From Anastatus disparis (lineage: Eukaryota; Arthropoda; Insecta; Hymenoptera; Eupelmidae), in contig JAFFSR010000021.1 of assembly GCA_017163975.1 (NCBI GenBank), forward strand, positions 248,001 through 312,000: a DNA stretch of 64,000 nt, in the 5' to 3' direction. The notes beneath the pieces are model-generated. The model was not told the DNA's origin, searched no databases, and worked only from the letters and a program-made list of their open reading frames with translations. A program made the translations under genes and the position numbers. Of the stretch, positions 23,040 to 35,357 are shown piece by piece (position 1 is the stretch's first letter; each line of letters opens with the position of its first letter).

Positions 23040-25260
23040 GATAGCACAACTTTTTCAATTCTTGTGCAATTCTGCTGCAATTTCTCTGCCCATCAGCCAA
23101 ACTACAGCAGATCTTAACTAACATGCTTCCCATTTCAACTATATTTCTGCGCTAAGATGATTGCATCAGGCTCTAAGCATCATGATTACGTTAGACTTAC
23201 GCAAGCTTTAGTGCACTTACAAGAGGATTTCCAACTGCACTGAAACTTTCAGCAGAATTGCGACGAAATTGCATTGGAGCACGTACGTGAGACACTGAGC
23301 AGCAGAAATAGATTGACTTGTGCAATTAAGCATGCTTAATCTAAATGATTTAATCACGAGCTCGGGCGTCAGAATTGCAGCAGTTCCGTGCATCACATCT
23401 TTAACAGATAAATTGCAACATACTTGCGTCAGACTTGCAGCAGCTTTAATGCACTTACAAGAGGATGTCCAACTGCACTGGAACTTTTAGCAGAATTGCG
23501 ACGAAGTTGCATTCGAGGACGTACGTCAGACACTGAGCAGCAGAATTAGATTGTCTTGTGCAATTGTTATGTCCGGTCACCTTAAATAGGTTTACTCGGA
23601 CATGTGTTTGTTTGGGATATTCCTTGTTGGTATTGGTAAATATTTTTTATTTTGAAAAGACTGCGGGATAGAGGAGCTTAATCGCTTACCTTGTCTTAAC
23701 TGCTGGCTGCGTGGTAGAAAGTAAAGGAGTTTATCTACTTAATAAACTTTACACTAAAGAGCGCAGTGCTCCTCTCTGGTTGCTCGCTTGTTAATTATTT
23801 AGGAACTGGATTAATGGCACTTATGTTCGCAAAGATTATTTTTGTATATTTTTGTAAATGATATTTATTTTATTTTATTGCAAATGTTATACAAGCTATT
23901 GATAAGTGAATCGCGCAGATTCACAATAATAAATCGGAAGAAACCTCGTTAGTATTTTTATTTATTTTTATTTGAAAATAAAATAGGAAATATTCTTTGT
24001 ATTAACACACTTTTTCCCCTAGCAGTAAGTTGTATAAAAATCGCGTTTTTATTGGACTGACTTGTTAAAATAAGCGCGCGACTAAATTAAGTTATTTCGC
24101 TTGTAATTAAATTTAAGAAGGAAATAAAGCGCGATTTACAATTTTTTATTGTTACGATTTTACACTTGATTTATGTGCAAGTCGAAAAAGGTGTTACCCT
24201 TGCGAGGTCTAACTGCGGACTGACTTATTAAAATTATTTTTCTCTGCAAGAAAGGTACAAATCTAGAAATAAAATGCAAGTTTGTCAAAATTTAAAAGAG
24301 TCCCATTGGTCAGTTCGGCCGTGAGAAACTCTTTAGAATCTCACATTCGGTGACAGAAGATATCTTCTTATCACGCCTAAAAATGCTGAGGTAGCGTATA
24401 CGGCGCGCGAACTTACTGCTTTTCTCTTAAGACTATTACAAGAAATTAAATTTATTTTTTTAATACAGCATATTCTTTATTACTAATTATCCAATATAAA
24501 ATTTATTTTATTCTATTTTTATTAATACATGTTAAAAAAAATATATGTTATCGGGAGAATGAACTGCAAATATTGCATGTTTATATGCATGCATAATGTA
24601 TATGCGTATATATAATTATATATACGTACGCACATTTATATGTATAACAAAAGGTTAAAAAAAAATTAAAATAAAAATGATTTTTCGTACATCCGTGATT
24701 ATGCGGATGTAACAGCAATTAAGCGTGCTTAATCTAAATAATTTGATCACGAGTTCGGGCGTCAGAATAGGAGCAGCTATATGCATGGCATCTTTAGCAG
24801 ATTAATCGCAACATACTTGCCTTTCATAAGTATACTGCAATTCTGCTGTAAGCATCCGTGCATCATACGATGTTCCTGGCTGCACTTTGTCTGCTGTAAG
24901 TATACATCAATTCTGCTGCGAAGTGTCAGCTGCACGATGCCTAAGTATACTGCAATTCTGCTGCAAGCATCCGTGCATCATACAATGTTCCTGGTTGCAC
25001 TTTGTCTGCTGTATAAGTATACATCAATTCTGCTGTGAAGTATCTGCTGCACGATGCCTTTCATAAGTATATTGCAATACTGCTGCAAGCATCCGTGCAT
25101 TAAATGTTTCTCTAGACTGCACTTCGTCTACGGTAAGTCTGATGGACATCTGTTGCAAGTACCTGATGCAATAATCTGACTGCATTACTCTAATAGATTT
25201 GGGAAGCATGTTATATAAGATCTGCGCACTGATACTTGCGTCAGATTGTGCTACCAGGGA
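23040..25260. repeat. GCAGCAGAATTG-type tandem array, split by a solo LTR
   Basis: A higher-order repeat of about 227 bp appears at 23197 and 23424 (GTGCACTTACAAGAGGAT, GTACGT(G/C)AGACACTGAGCAGCAG). A shorter unit of about 115-120 bp starts near 24829, 24943 and 25062 with TAAGTATACTGCAATTCTGC and CATCCGTGCATCATAC. All share GCAGAATTGC-like words in either orientation. Short frames here follow the repeat and are not genes. Confidence 0.75.
23565..24714. mobile_element. Solo LTR, 1150 bp, with 5-bp target duplication
   Basis: Starts TGTTATGTCCGG and ends GATGTAACA, the TG...CA signature with TGTTA/TAACA ends. GCAAT lies on both sides (23560-23564, 24715-24719). The flanking array continues in register across it: TTGTGCAAT before and GCAATTAAGCGTGCTTAATC after match the uninterrupted copy near 23320. 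No coding sequence inside. Recombination between two LTRs usually leaves such a solo copy. The parent family is unknown and differs from the LTRs at 46744 and 56218. Confidence 0.85.
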
Positions 25261-25776
25261 TGCAAAAAGGATTGTTAAGTAATTGCAAATAGTTATTTTA
25301 TTATTCTGAAATATTCAAATTTAAAATTAACCAAAAATGTGTATTTTATCTTATGGTTTATTAATTTAAATTTCGTATTGTATATATATAAAATACATTT
25401 ATAAAGATATTTTTATTAGAAATAAACACAGAATTTTTTTTAAGCATGTTTCACGTAAAAATTAATTCCATAATTCAAATTCATGGTCATATATTAAGGT
25501 TTGGAAATTATAGTTGTTACTCAGTTCCCAGGTCTCAGTTTATTCATATTAAATATAATACTATCTTTGTTTTTCTTATGGAAGTAGATTGAGAAATAGT
25601 CACTTGATAAAATAAATTATACGCTTTTTTACTTTAAGCACATGTGTACATATATTTTTATATTATGTTTCATCAAATGATTTCTTATTTTATTAAGTAC
25701 TCAAAATTAACTTAAATTAATTAATTCTTATTGACTTCAAATTAGTCATTTATACATAATAATAATATAATAAAGA
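25261..25776. other. AT-rich spacer
   Basis: No gene or recognisable repeat. Confidence 0.5.
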
Positions 25777-26070
25777 GCCGGGCTGTGGCACAGTCGGTAA
25801 GAGCATTGGATTCGTATTCTCGGGGAACCGTGGATCGAATCCCGCTCGCGGCTGTTTTTCAAGCAAGCACCTCTGTTACATGTGCTTTGTTCTTATGAAC
25901 ACACTTTCGAGCTCCATCATTAAAGGACGAAAAGTAACTCAGTTGCTTAAGGCAGCTGACTTGCGTCCTAGCGGATCGGGGTTTGACTCCCTGGGAAAAT
26001 TGGGAAAAACAATTTTCGTAGTTTTCCGTGGGGAAGAGAACCCGAAGAACGCAAAAAGCATCGCAAATAT
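25777..26070 (+). repeat. tRNA-derived SINE-like sequence with two tRNA-like heads
   Basis: 25777-25852 resembles a tRNA, with an A-box-like TGGCACAGTCGG, a B box GGATCGAATCC and a partly paired acceptor stem (GCCGGGC with CGCGGC). A second head near 25926-25998 has TAACTCAGTTGC and GGTTTGACTCC. The 3' part reads GTTTTCCGTGGGGAAG. Anticodon stems are poor, so neither looks like a working tRNA; Pol III promoter boxes in a SINE are the better reading. Confidence 0.5.
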
Positions 26071-27788
26071 ACGCTCTTACTTTATAATATAATAGTACCA
26101 ACATTGGTCCCTAAAATTCAAGCTATAGTACTACTTGAAATTATATGGCCACTCTTTTTTTAAGTACCTTAGTACATAAATTAGATATACTTGATTTAGA
26201 ACCTATTTTAACAATACTTTCCTTTCTCCGTGTAGTTGTTAGTCCTAGTAAACGTCAAATACCGTTTCCGATTATTTCATGGTTCGTTATTGAAACACGT
26301 GATTAAAAAGAATGAATTCTTATTATATTTTTTTATTGATTTTAATGCAATTTAGTAGAACAAATTTTTAATTCATCATCATATAATTTGTATTCAAACA
26401 ATTTTTATGCGTATTGTAACTTTAATTATTCTTTTTTATAAAAATATAAAAATTTAATTTAGTACAAAATTACAATATTAAAATTCATAAGTTGCGGCAA
26501 TTCTTTTTTATTTAAAAATTGGCTAATTTATATATAATAATGTAATATATGAAAATTTAACCGAGCGACGTTAGGAGCGAGGTATTTTTTGCTAGTTAAT
26601 ATGAAAGTAATCAAGATTGCTACTAGTTAAACAGAGTAACCTTTTCTGCCTTGCAAGAAAATTGATCTGGCGAGTTATAATTCATGTTTCGAATAAAAAT
26701 CCATTGTATCTTGGTTAATTATTGTCCAATTTTGACGTTTTTTTTTAAATTGGAGTAGCGTGTGAAAATAATAACAACTGTTGTATTTGTTTTTTGAAAA
26801 TTTTCTATTTATGATTATTGCAAAAAAAAAATTTTTTTAACATATTTTTTTAATTATTCATTTTAGCTAAAACCTTTAGGAATGAAGTTTGTTCGTCTTC
26901 AAAAAATAAACAATATTTTAGTTCACTGTTTTCATGATAAAATCAATATTGAGCTTGTTAATTTTGAAAACAAACTGGAAAACATTTTTCGTTTGGAATT
27001 TCAACACATGTGATACGTAAATTTACGTTCTAATGACAAATTCATTGTATCTCCGTTAATTACTGACCAATTTCGACGTTTTTTTTATTAATTGGGGTAG
27101 TTTGTGAAAAAAATAATAACTATCGTATTGGTTTCTTAAAAAATTTCAATTAAACAATAGTTATTGCAAAAAAAAAATTTTTGTTTGCAATAACTCAAAT
27201 TAATTGTCTTTGAAACACCTACAAATAGTATAATTTTCATATACTAAATCGCGAACAATTTCAAGCTACCTCAAAAAAACAGTGACTTTACGAATTTTGC
27301 ACCTTATTGTTTACAAATTCCTGACAACTCAAATTTTTAGGATCTTTCAAGAATTTCATTTCCAATCATCCAACAAAGCCATTTTTGGTGGTGTGCACCT
27401 GTTACTAGTTACATTAAATTTTAGGTCTTTTTCGGCTAATTCTACTGGACTAAATTGACAACACTTTATAAAAAATATGCCTTATCAAAACACACTCAGC
27501 TCTTTATTATCAAAATAATAATTTGCATGACACCTTAAATTTATTCAAATAATTTTATTACAAAAAAAGTAATTAACAGAATAAGCAGTCAAATAAGGTG
27601 CAAAATAATTATTTTTCTAAAAGAATTTTTAATTTTTCTTAAATAAGTAATCTCTATGTAACTTATATTTCAAAACTGTTTATATAATTTTTGAAAAATT
27701 GAAATTTTTCGTCTTTAATATTGTATAAATGTTAGAATAAAATGTTATTTTTTAAAAATTAATTAAATTATTATGCCCCTGTATAAGT
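26071..27788. other. AT-rich region with a diverged duplication
   Basis: Two copies of about 150 bp, at 26690-26845 and 27035-27190, share CATTGTATCT..GTTAATTA, GACGTTTTTTTT and ATTATTGCAAAAAAAAAATTT. The rest is AT-rich with no coding signal. Confidence 0.5.
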
Positions 27789-28129
27789 TTAAGGAGGTTA
27801 GTCACCAGTTATATCATAAGAAATTCATTATGTTAAGAATGGTTTAAAATTTTTACCACAATTTAAAAACAACATCATAAATAAGTGGTGAAAATTTCAA
27901 AATAATTCACTGTTTCTAAATTGAGATGGACAACTTCAAAATTGCAATTATGACGTAAATTTCTTCAAAATTGTAATTTTATATTTCTGTATCTTAATTT
28001 AGAAACAGTGAATCGTTTTGAAATTTTCACCACTTACTTATGATGTTGTTTTTAAATTGTGATAAAAATTTCAAAGCATTCTTAACATAATGAATTTCTT
28101 ATGATGTAACTGGTGACCAACCTCCTTAA
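27789..28129. mobile_element. Palindromic TTAA MITE, family D
   Basis: From TTAAGGAGGTTAGTCACCAG to CTGGTGACCAACCTCCTTAA, with nearly perfect arms meeting near 27960. Both TTAA copies are present. A truncated inverted copy forms the outer end of the right palindrome arm at 46124-46361. Confidence 0.9.
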
Positions 28130-28420
28130 AAAAGGTCACTTTTCAACTGACAAAAATAATTCAAATATTTAAAGTTTAGTAAAAATTTTGTTTAGCAAGA
28201 ACTGAAAATTATTACGTTCGGAGAGTTTTAAATTTTTTTACACAAGCTTGCTTTCACGTCTGTCTGTCTGTCTGTAAACAAAACTTGCACGCTCGATTTG
28301 AGGCACTTTTTGTCGATGAAAATTTCTGAAATTTTACACAGACCTTGGTCTCCGATGACAATGTAATAATCCGTTGTCAGGTCAACGATGACGGGTGTGC
28401 AAAGTCATCTCCGAGGAAGT
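28130..28420. other. Palindrome arm, unique-looking part
   Basis: Contains a short GTCTGTCTGTCTGT run and GC-richer sequence to about 28420. No gene recognised. Mirrored at 45833-46123. Confidence 0.5.
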
Positions 28421-28615
28421 TTAAGTGGAAAGGCTATCTTTGGGTGGAGGCGAGTTAATAGTTGTAGAAAATGCATAGGGGATAGGGGCTCGCATAGGGG
28501 ATAGGCGATTGTACAGCTGGAAATATAGAGGATAGGAGGATAAAAGGGGATAGGGGAATATATAGGGGTTACAGGAATATATAGGGGATATGGTAATGTA
28601 TAGAAGATACAATTA
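28421..28615. repeat. ATAGGGGAT minisatellite, left arm
   Basis: About ten degenerate copies of ATAGGGGAT and GGGGATAGG words. An open frame on the minus strand is a repeat by-product. The mirror copy is at 45641-45832. Confidence 0.75.
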
Positions 28616-28679
28616 AGTACAAACTTTTGAAAAAAAATTACTCATAAAAATTCAATTTTAACTAAAAAGTAGATAATAA

Positions 28680-29036
28680 AAAATTAAAAAAAAACATTTT
28701 CAAAACACGCTTTTATAACGGAGAAAATACACTAAAAAGTATTAAATAAATTAATTTACTTCCTTGAAATTACTTTTATACAGTTCATTGCGATAATTAA
28801 AAGAAAATTTTACAACGAAAATTCAAAAATAAAAGTGTGGGCGCTGAATTAGATTTACTAAAATTAGCGCCCACACTTTTCTTTTTAAATTTTTGTTGTA
28901 AAATTTTCTTTTAATTATCGCAATGGACTGTATAAAAGTAATTTCAAGGAAGTAAATTAATTTATTTAATACTTTTTAGTGTATTTTCTCCGTTATAAAA
29001 GCGTGTTTTAAAAATGTTTTTTTTTTAATTTTTTTT
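28680..29036. mobile_element. Palindromic element centred on GTGTGGGCGC, left arm copy
   Basis: Two arms of about 170 bp flank GCGCTGAATTAGATTTACTA. AAAGTGTGGGCGC on one side is matched by GCGCCCACACTTTT on the other, and AACACGCTTTTATAACGGAG by its complement. Both arms retain an empty TTAA (28797-28800 and 28911-28914), where the right-arm copy has a MITE. Confidence 0.85.
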
Positions 29037-29549
29037 TGTTTTGGAAATAAAAATTAATTATGTTACAACAATACGATATTTAATAAAAGAAAGATGAAAA
29101 AAGTCCAATTTTTAAAAAATATTAATGATATTCAATGTAATTTTCATTTAAAATGCGCTTTAATGAAGTTTGAATTCGTAAAATTATTTTTTTTTTCAGA
29201 AACATTTATTATTTTACTTTTTCAAGTAAAATAGATAGAACAGAAATAGAACAGAAATAAAATTAAATTTATTCATGTTTATTTTATATTTTCATTAAAT
29301 GAGTTAAGAATGTTGTACATTTATATAAATTCAGAAAAGGTCTTTTTTTAAGGAACAAAAAGGTTTTACTATTTGCAATTGAGTGAGAATGAAAAAACAA
29401 CCATAATTTATAAATAATTTTTTCAATTTTCAATATCTTTCATTTAGTAAGAAAAAATTACAGAACTAGCTACATTTTTATTTCATAATAATATTAGTTA
29501 TATAGTCATGTAATATTGACTTTAGAATTTTTTTCTATCCCAATCTGTA

Positions 29550-29800
29550 AATATATTTTTTTTATATATTGATAAAAACTGATAAAAAATAATAAAAATT
29601 AATTTAATGTGATAAATAATAATAACCAATAAAAATGGATAAAAACGGATAAAATGTCCGAATTTCTACACTTTTTATCCACTTTTATCCATTTTTATCC
29701 AATTCTATCTATTTTTTTTATTTTTATCATTTATTATCAAGATTTATCCATTTTAATCACTTTTTATTCATGATTATCATGTTTTATCATTTTTTATTAC
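29550..29800. repeat. GATAAAA-rich simple palindrome, left arm
   Basis: GGATAAAAA-type words on the left side and TTTTTATCC-type words on the right, centred near 29665. Non-coding. Mirrored at about 44065-44300. Confidence 0.6.
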
Positions 29801-30678
29801 ACATCTCTTACGCCAGGAACGCCTTATATATTCTTTGAACTTTTAAAAATTCAACCTTTTCATCCTAATATATTATAATTTTCTTACATATTTTATACTA
29901 TTTCCTTGTTTTTCCGATAAATTTTTAATTGATAAATCTTAAATTTACATTTCATCATAATGTTGAATTTATATATTTCATAGAAAATAGTTTCGCATTA
30001 ATAAATAAATAAATCAGAGTTTACACCCTGTTGAAAATAATGACGTCTTTCCAGTACGTCTTTGAAGATGTCTTTGGTCGTGTCTTAGATTGGAACAAAA
30101 TAAGACGTCATTTTTTAATGTTCCGGAAATACAGTAACCAAATTACGTCTTTTTTATAAGTAAAATAATTTCAAAGACGTATTTTTCCAATAAATACTCA
30201 TAGTAAAAAACGTAAATTTTCAAAAAAAAATCTTTTTTTAAACGAATGACGTCTTTCCTGTTGAAAATAATGACGTCTTTCTAAGACGTCTTTGAAAGAC
30301 ATCTTTGAAAGACGTCTTTGAAGACGTCTTTGGTCGTGTCTTAGATTGGAACCAAAAAAGACGTCATTTTTTCAATGTTTAGAAAAGTTATTCAACAAAT
30401 GACGTCTTTTATTATTTCAAAGACGTATTTTTTTAATAAAAATGACGTCTTTTCTTACGAATTTTTATTTTAAAAATACGTCTTTGAAATTATAAAAAGA
30501 CGTTATTTGTTAAATAGCTTTTCTAAACATTGGGAAAATGACGTCTTTTTTGTTCCAATTTAAGACACAACCAAAGACGTCTTCAAAAACGTCATTTTCT
30601 CTAAATTTAGGAAAAATAACGTCATTTTTCATGAATTATGTCATTGAAAAATGACTTTACATGATAATCATTTTCCAT

Positions 30679-31037
30679 TTAAAGGAAAAAACAAAAACGA
30701 GGTTAACCTTGTAGTTTCAACTTTTCGAAAAACGAAGAGCATTTGCGATTGAACTGAGAGCGTTCTGGCCTTATATATCTGCGTCTTTGAAATTTGTATA
30801 AGGGATCGCAAAACTTGAAAATCACCACCTGGTGAGTTAAAATTAAATTGACGCAATCAACCATCAATTCGACTGTAAGTCACTAGGTGGCGATTTTCAA
30901 GTTTTACGATCCCTAATACAAATTTCAAAGAACCAGATAAATAAGGCCAGAACGCTCTCAGTTCAATCGCAAATGCTCTTCGTTTTTCGAAGAGTTAAAA
31001 CTACGAGGTTAACCTTGTTTTGTTTTTTTTCCTTTAA
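30679..31037. mobile_element. Palindromic TTAA MITE, family E
   Basis: TTAAAGGAAAAAACAAAAAC on the left and GTTTTTTTTCCTTTAA on the right, with arms containing GAGGTTAACC and its inverse, and TTCGAAAAACGAAGAGCATT against its complement. Centre near 30865. Its right TTAA is shared with the next MITE. Confidence 0.85.
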
Positions 31038-31413
31038 AGGATGTAAAATAGACACTACACCTGTGCTCATAGATATTGAATATCTTTTCATTTTATTGCA
31101 AAATTTTTAGTAAAAAATGCATTAGCTTATAGTACACACCAAGAAGATTATTCAGTTAAATTTTTAAATGAATTTATTCATTAGTTATTGAGGATTTCGG
31201 GTTCTATAATTATTAATTAAAATTTTTCAATTTTGTACAGGAATCCAAATATCTTAAAAACTTATGAATGAATTTATTTGAAAATTTAACCCAATAACAA
31301 TCATGGTGCATACTACGAGCTAATGCATTTCTTTTCTTGAAATTTAGCAATAAAATGGGAAGAAATTAAAAATCTATAAGTACAGGTGTAGTGTCCGTTT
31401 TACATCTTCTTAA
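31034..31413. mobile_element. Palindromic TTAA MITE, family B, complete copy
   Basis: Begins TTAAAGGATGTAAAATAGAC and ends GTCCGTTTTACATCTTCTTAA. The inner ends carry CACTACACCTGT and ACAGGTGTAGTG. Fragments occur at 17192 and near 60296. Confidence 0.85.
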
Positions 31414-31679
31414 ATATAAAATGATTATCATGTAAAGTCATTTTTCAATGACATAATTCATGAAAAATTACGTTATTTTTTCATAAATTCGGAGAAAATG
31501 ACGTCTTCGAAAGACGTCTTTGGTTGTGTCTGAAATTGGAACAAAAAAGACGTCATTTTTCCAATGATTAGAAAAGCTATTTAACAAATAACGTCTTTTT
31601 ACATTTTCAAAGACGTATTTTTTAAAATAAAAATACGTCATTTTATAATTTCAAAGACGTATTTTTTAAATAAAAATTC

Positions 31680-32090
31680 TTAACGGCATGTCGGAGCTGC
31701 AGCAATTGAGTTTTGTTATTTTTATTTTATCAATATCTTTTTAAATTCATAAATTAAACAAATATAATGACTTGTCCGCACTAAAGCTGTATTAGTACAA
31801 TAATTTTTGTTAAAATAAAAAATCATTTAAACTTGTTATTTTTTTATGAGCTTTGATTGGAAATTAGATATTAAACTCGACAAACCTAACCTTAAAATAC
31901 GATACATTGAAAGTTTTTATTATAACTTTGTATGTATAATATTTTGGTGGATTTCTTGGGTTGTCCGCACTAGAGTTTAATCTTACAAATTTTTTCTTTG
32001 TAGTAAAAAAACTCGATTAAACGCATCGTTTATTCATAAGTTAGGATTGGAAATATTATTAGAAGGCAGACAGCCTCGTCATGCTCTTAA
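31680..32090. mobile_element. TTAA MITE, family C, copy 2
   Basis: TTAACGGCATGTCGGAGCTG to CGTCATGCTCTTAA, inserted in one inner arm of the GACGTC foldback. The flanks AAATAAAAATTC and GAAAAGACG continue the host repeat. The same insertion is present in the mirror arm (41771-42180), so it is older than the large inverted duplication. Confidence 0.9.
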
Positions 32091-32544
32091 GAAAAGACGT
32101 ATTTTTTAAATAAAAATTCGTAAGAAAAGACGTCATTTTTATTAAAAAAAATAAGTCTTTGAAATAATAAAAAGACGTCATTTGTTGAATAACTTTTCTA
32201 AACATTGGAAAAATGACGTCTTTTTTGGTTCCAATCTAAGACACGACCAAAGACGTCTTCAAAGACATCTTAGAAGGACGTCATTATTTTCAACAGGGAA
32301 GACGTCATTCGTTTAAAAAAAAAAATTTTTATTGAAAATTTACGTCTTTTACTATGAGTATTTATTGGAAAAATACGTCTTTGAAATTATTTTACTTATA
32401 AAAAAAGACGTAATTTGGTTACTATATTTCCTGAGCATTAAAAAAATGACGTCTTATTTTGTTCCAATCTAAGACACGACCAAAGACGTCTTCAAAGACA
32501 TCTTTCAAAGACGTACTGGAAAGACGTTATTATTTTCAACAGGG

Positions 32545-33273
32545 ATACGTACCAGATTACTTCTTTTCAAACTATAAAACTCAATATTACGTTATATAAT
32601 ACAACTTATTGATTTGCATTAACATTATGTTTCAGAAGAACACTTATAATTATTTGCGAAATTTTGGAACTTTGAGTGTCAGACTTTCAAAACGAATATG
32701 TGTATTATGAAATATTTTGATTGTAGCTAAACCAAAAATGAAACTTGTCACTAATTTTTTCAAAGTGAAATTACAATACAATTCACAATATATGGATTTA
32801 TATTGATATCATGCTAGGCAGTCCTACTGAAAAAAGTCAGATGAGATCTCACTTGATTTCTGAAAGTCTATGAATAATTTTAAAATATCTCATACCATAC
32901 TCAAAATCCTTTTGATTAGTCAAAAATGTGATTTTTCCAATTTGGTGGTTGTCGTAAGCTTTCTCGATTAATTTTCTATGAATTTACTTTAAAATTTGCA
33001 GAGATCTTCCACTTACACATCTTTACTTATTTGTATAAAAAAATAATAGTAATGGAACTTTGATAATATAAGTTTTAGTAAATGTTGAACTAAATTAAAT
33101 ACATAAAATTCACAAAAATATCTACTTCTACCAATATTTTCAAATTTTTAAACCAAATTTTAAAATTCTTTTTTTTTTTAAATAAAAGTGTTATTTTGTG
33201 AATATATATAAATTAAAGATCTCTGGGAATTTTGAAGTCATTCGTTGCAAATTGGCTGAGAAAGCTTGCAGTG
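32545..33273. other. Palindrome arm, AT-rich sequence without gene
   Basis: No frame or family recognised. Mirrored at 40592-41317. Confidence 0.5.
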
Positions 33274-33973
33274 CCCATATGGAAATAATTTCTGTGAATA
33301 ATTGTAAATAATAGTAAATAATTGTGAATAATTGTTAAAAAATGTCAGAATTGAGACATAAATAATAGTTATTTACAGTTATTTCTGTTATTTATGATTA
33401 TTTACTATTATTTACAGTTATTTACAGTTATTTACAATTATTTACAATTATTCACAGTTTTTTATATAGTTATGTACAATTATTTATAATTATTTACAAT
33501 TATTTACATTTTCAAAAATTTTTTGAATTAGTGAATAATTTAATGTTAATAATAATTATTTACAATTACTTATAGTTATTTACAATTATTTACAGTTTTT
33601 TACAGTTATTTACAGTTATTTATAATTATTTACAATTGTTTACAATTTTTCATAGTTTTTTACAGTTATTTACAGTTATCCACATTTTCAAAAATTTTCG
33701 CATATATATAAAAAAATTGAATAAATTTGTGAAAATTTTCGAAAATGTAAATAACTGTAATTATCTGTAATTAACTGTAAAAAATTGTAAAAACTGAGAA
33801 AAATAAATAAATGTAAATAACTGTAAATAAATATAAGTAACTGTGAATAAGTGTAAATAACAGTAAATAACTGTAAATAACTGTTATTTATGTCTCAATT
33901 TCAACATTTTTTAACACTTATTTACAGTTATTTACAGTTATTAACACTTTTCCAGAAATTTTTTCCATATGGG
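33274..33973. mobile_element. TTATTTACAG foldback element, left arm
   Basis: Ends are CCCATATGGAAATAATTTCTG and CAGAAATTTTTTCCATATGGG. The interior consists almost wholly of TTATTTACAGTT and its inverse AACTGTAAATAA in runs that switch orientation several times. Non-coding. Confidence 0.85.
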
Positions 33974-34089
33974 TGACTACCAAAATCAAGTGTTCGAATA
34001 AAGGAAAGGATTTCAATTATTTGATGAGATTACTTAAAATTTTTCATGGGCCAAAGTCTTGCATTTTATACATCCAAGATAAAAAAACT

Positions 34090-34498
34090 TTTTATGAGGA
34101 TATCGTAATTATCCCCTCCTAATAATATTTTTATTCAGAGTTCATGAGTAAACGGTGCGTCAAATCATATTCTTTCACTACAGAAAGAAAATTTATAAGA
34201 TTAATCCTGAGTTTGGACAGCTCAAGAAATTTATTAAAATATTACACATAAAAAGTTATGAACAAACTTTCAATGTATAGTATTTTGAGGTTTAGGTTTA
34301 TCAAGCTTGATATCTAATTTTCATTCAAAGTTCATGAAAAAATAACAAGTCTAAGCTTTTTTTTTTACAAAAATGATTGAATTAATGTAGCTTTAGCGCG
34401 GACAAGTCATTATATTTGTCTAAATAGTCAATTTAAAGTGATATCAATCAAAAAAAAAAAAGCAAAAATCGATTCTAACAACTACGACATCCCGTTAA
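34090..34498. mobile_element. TTAA MITE, family C, diverged copy, left arm
   Basis: Contains TTTAGCGCGGACAAGTCATT and ACGACATCCCGTTAA, the reverse of family C landmarks, with many changes. Right TTAA is at 34495-34498; the left end is worn and its position approximate. Confidence 0.6.
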
Positions 34499-34829
34499 AT
34501 AATATTATTTAAAAAAAAATTATTATGACATTTAAATTTAATTTTTATTCAAGGCTTAGATTAGGGCTTGATACCTTAAGTTCTTTATTAATTGATACTT
34601 GATATGAGTGTAACTACAATTAATATTAAATAGTACTAATATCTCATTAATTTATATTAATACTAAATTTATTTTTGACATAAATTATAACCTATAAAGT
34701 TTGTATTGTTCATTATAACCTTTGTCTATTTAAGTGATCTACTAAAAAGTAATTATTATTAATTGTAAATAACGTCAGAAGATTAACTATAATTTTATAA
34801 ATGAAATTCAAATTTGTTATTGTTAACTA

Positions 34830-35284
34830 CAGTATACCGCTCAAAAGTTCGGAATCATTTTTATTGAAACCAGTCGAACTTTAAAAGGTCATAACTCCAA
34901 AACGGCTTGATCGATTGAAAAAAATAAAAAAGATTTTGAAAGATCTCGATAAATACTATCGATTTATGTCAAGTGTATTGCCATTTTTTATTGAAAAATA
35001 TAATATTTTGACGATTTCAAAAATTTTTTTTTCTATTATTTTTTTTTTTAATCAATCATTTGTAATTTTTGGGAAATTAATGGATGAAAAAAATGGGTAA
35101 AGCATTTTAAAGAATAGCAAATTTACTAAAAATTTGACATCTACTAATTTTTTCCTATATTTTGTATATGCGTAGTTATAAACAGTCGAAAAATAAGCGC
35201 GGATAAAATCAACTTTTACAAAGACAGATCTATATGTGATCCTTTAAATTAAAACGTTAATGTTTCGAAAATTTATAGACATAG

Positions 35285-35357
<73 letters not shown>

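Larger units (their letters stand above)
30026..32544. mobile_element. GACGTC-rich foldback element with nested MITEs, left arm
   Basis: Ends are CCCTGTTGAAAATAATGACG and its inverse ATTATTTTCAACAGGG. Each inner arm is built from short modules with GACGTC or ACGTCTTTGAAA, plus a repeated phrase GGTCGTGTCTTAGATTGGAA. At its centre two TTAA MITEs (E and B) are inserted, and one inner arm has a family C MITE. Without them the element would be a simple palindrome of about 1.4 kb. No coding capacity. Confidence 0.85.

Noticed and set aside
24781..25209. Cys-rich 85-codon frame as a secreted peptide
   Set aside because: It is produced by the tandem GCAGAATTGC-type repeat and recurs with it.
23040..25260. 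A CRISPR-like array
   Set aside because: Units of 115-227 bp are full tandem repeats without unique spacers, in eukaryotic sequence.
25777..25852. A functional tRNA gene
   Set aside because: The boxes are good but the acceptor and anticodon stems pair poorly, and a second head follows; a SINE fits better.
28421..28612. Small frame repeated in both palindrome arms (with 30668-30856 and 34915-35100) as conserved genes
   Set aside because: Their identity is explained by the arms being copies. The frames lie in a minisatellite, a MITE and a foldback element.
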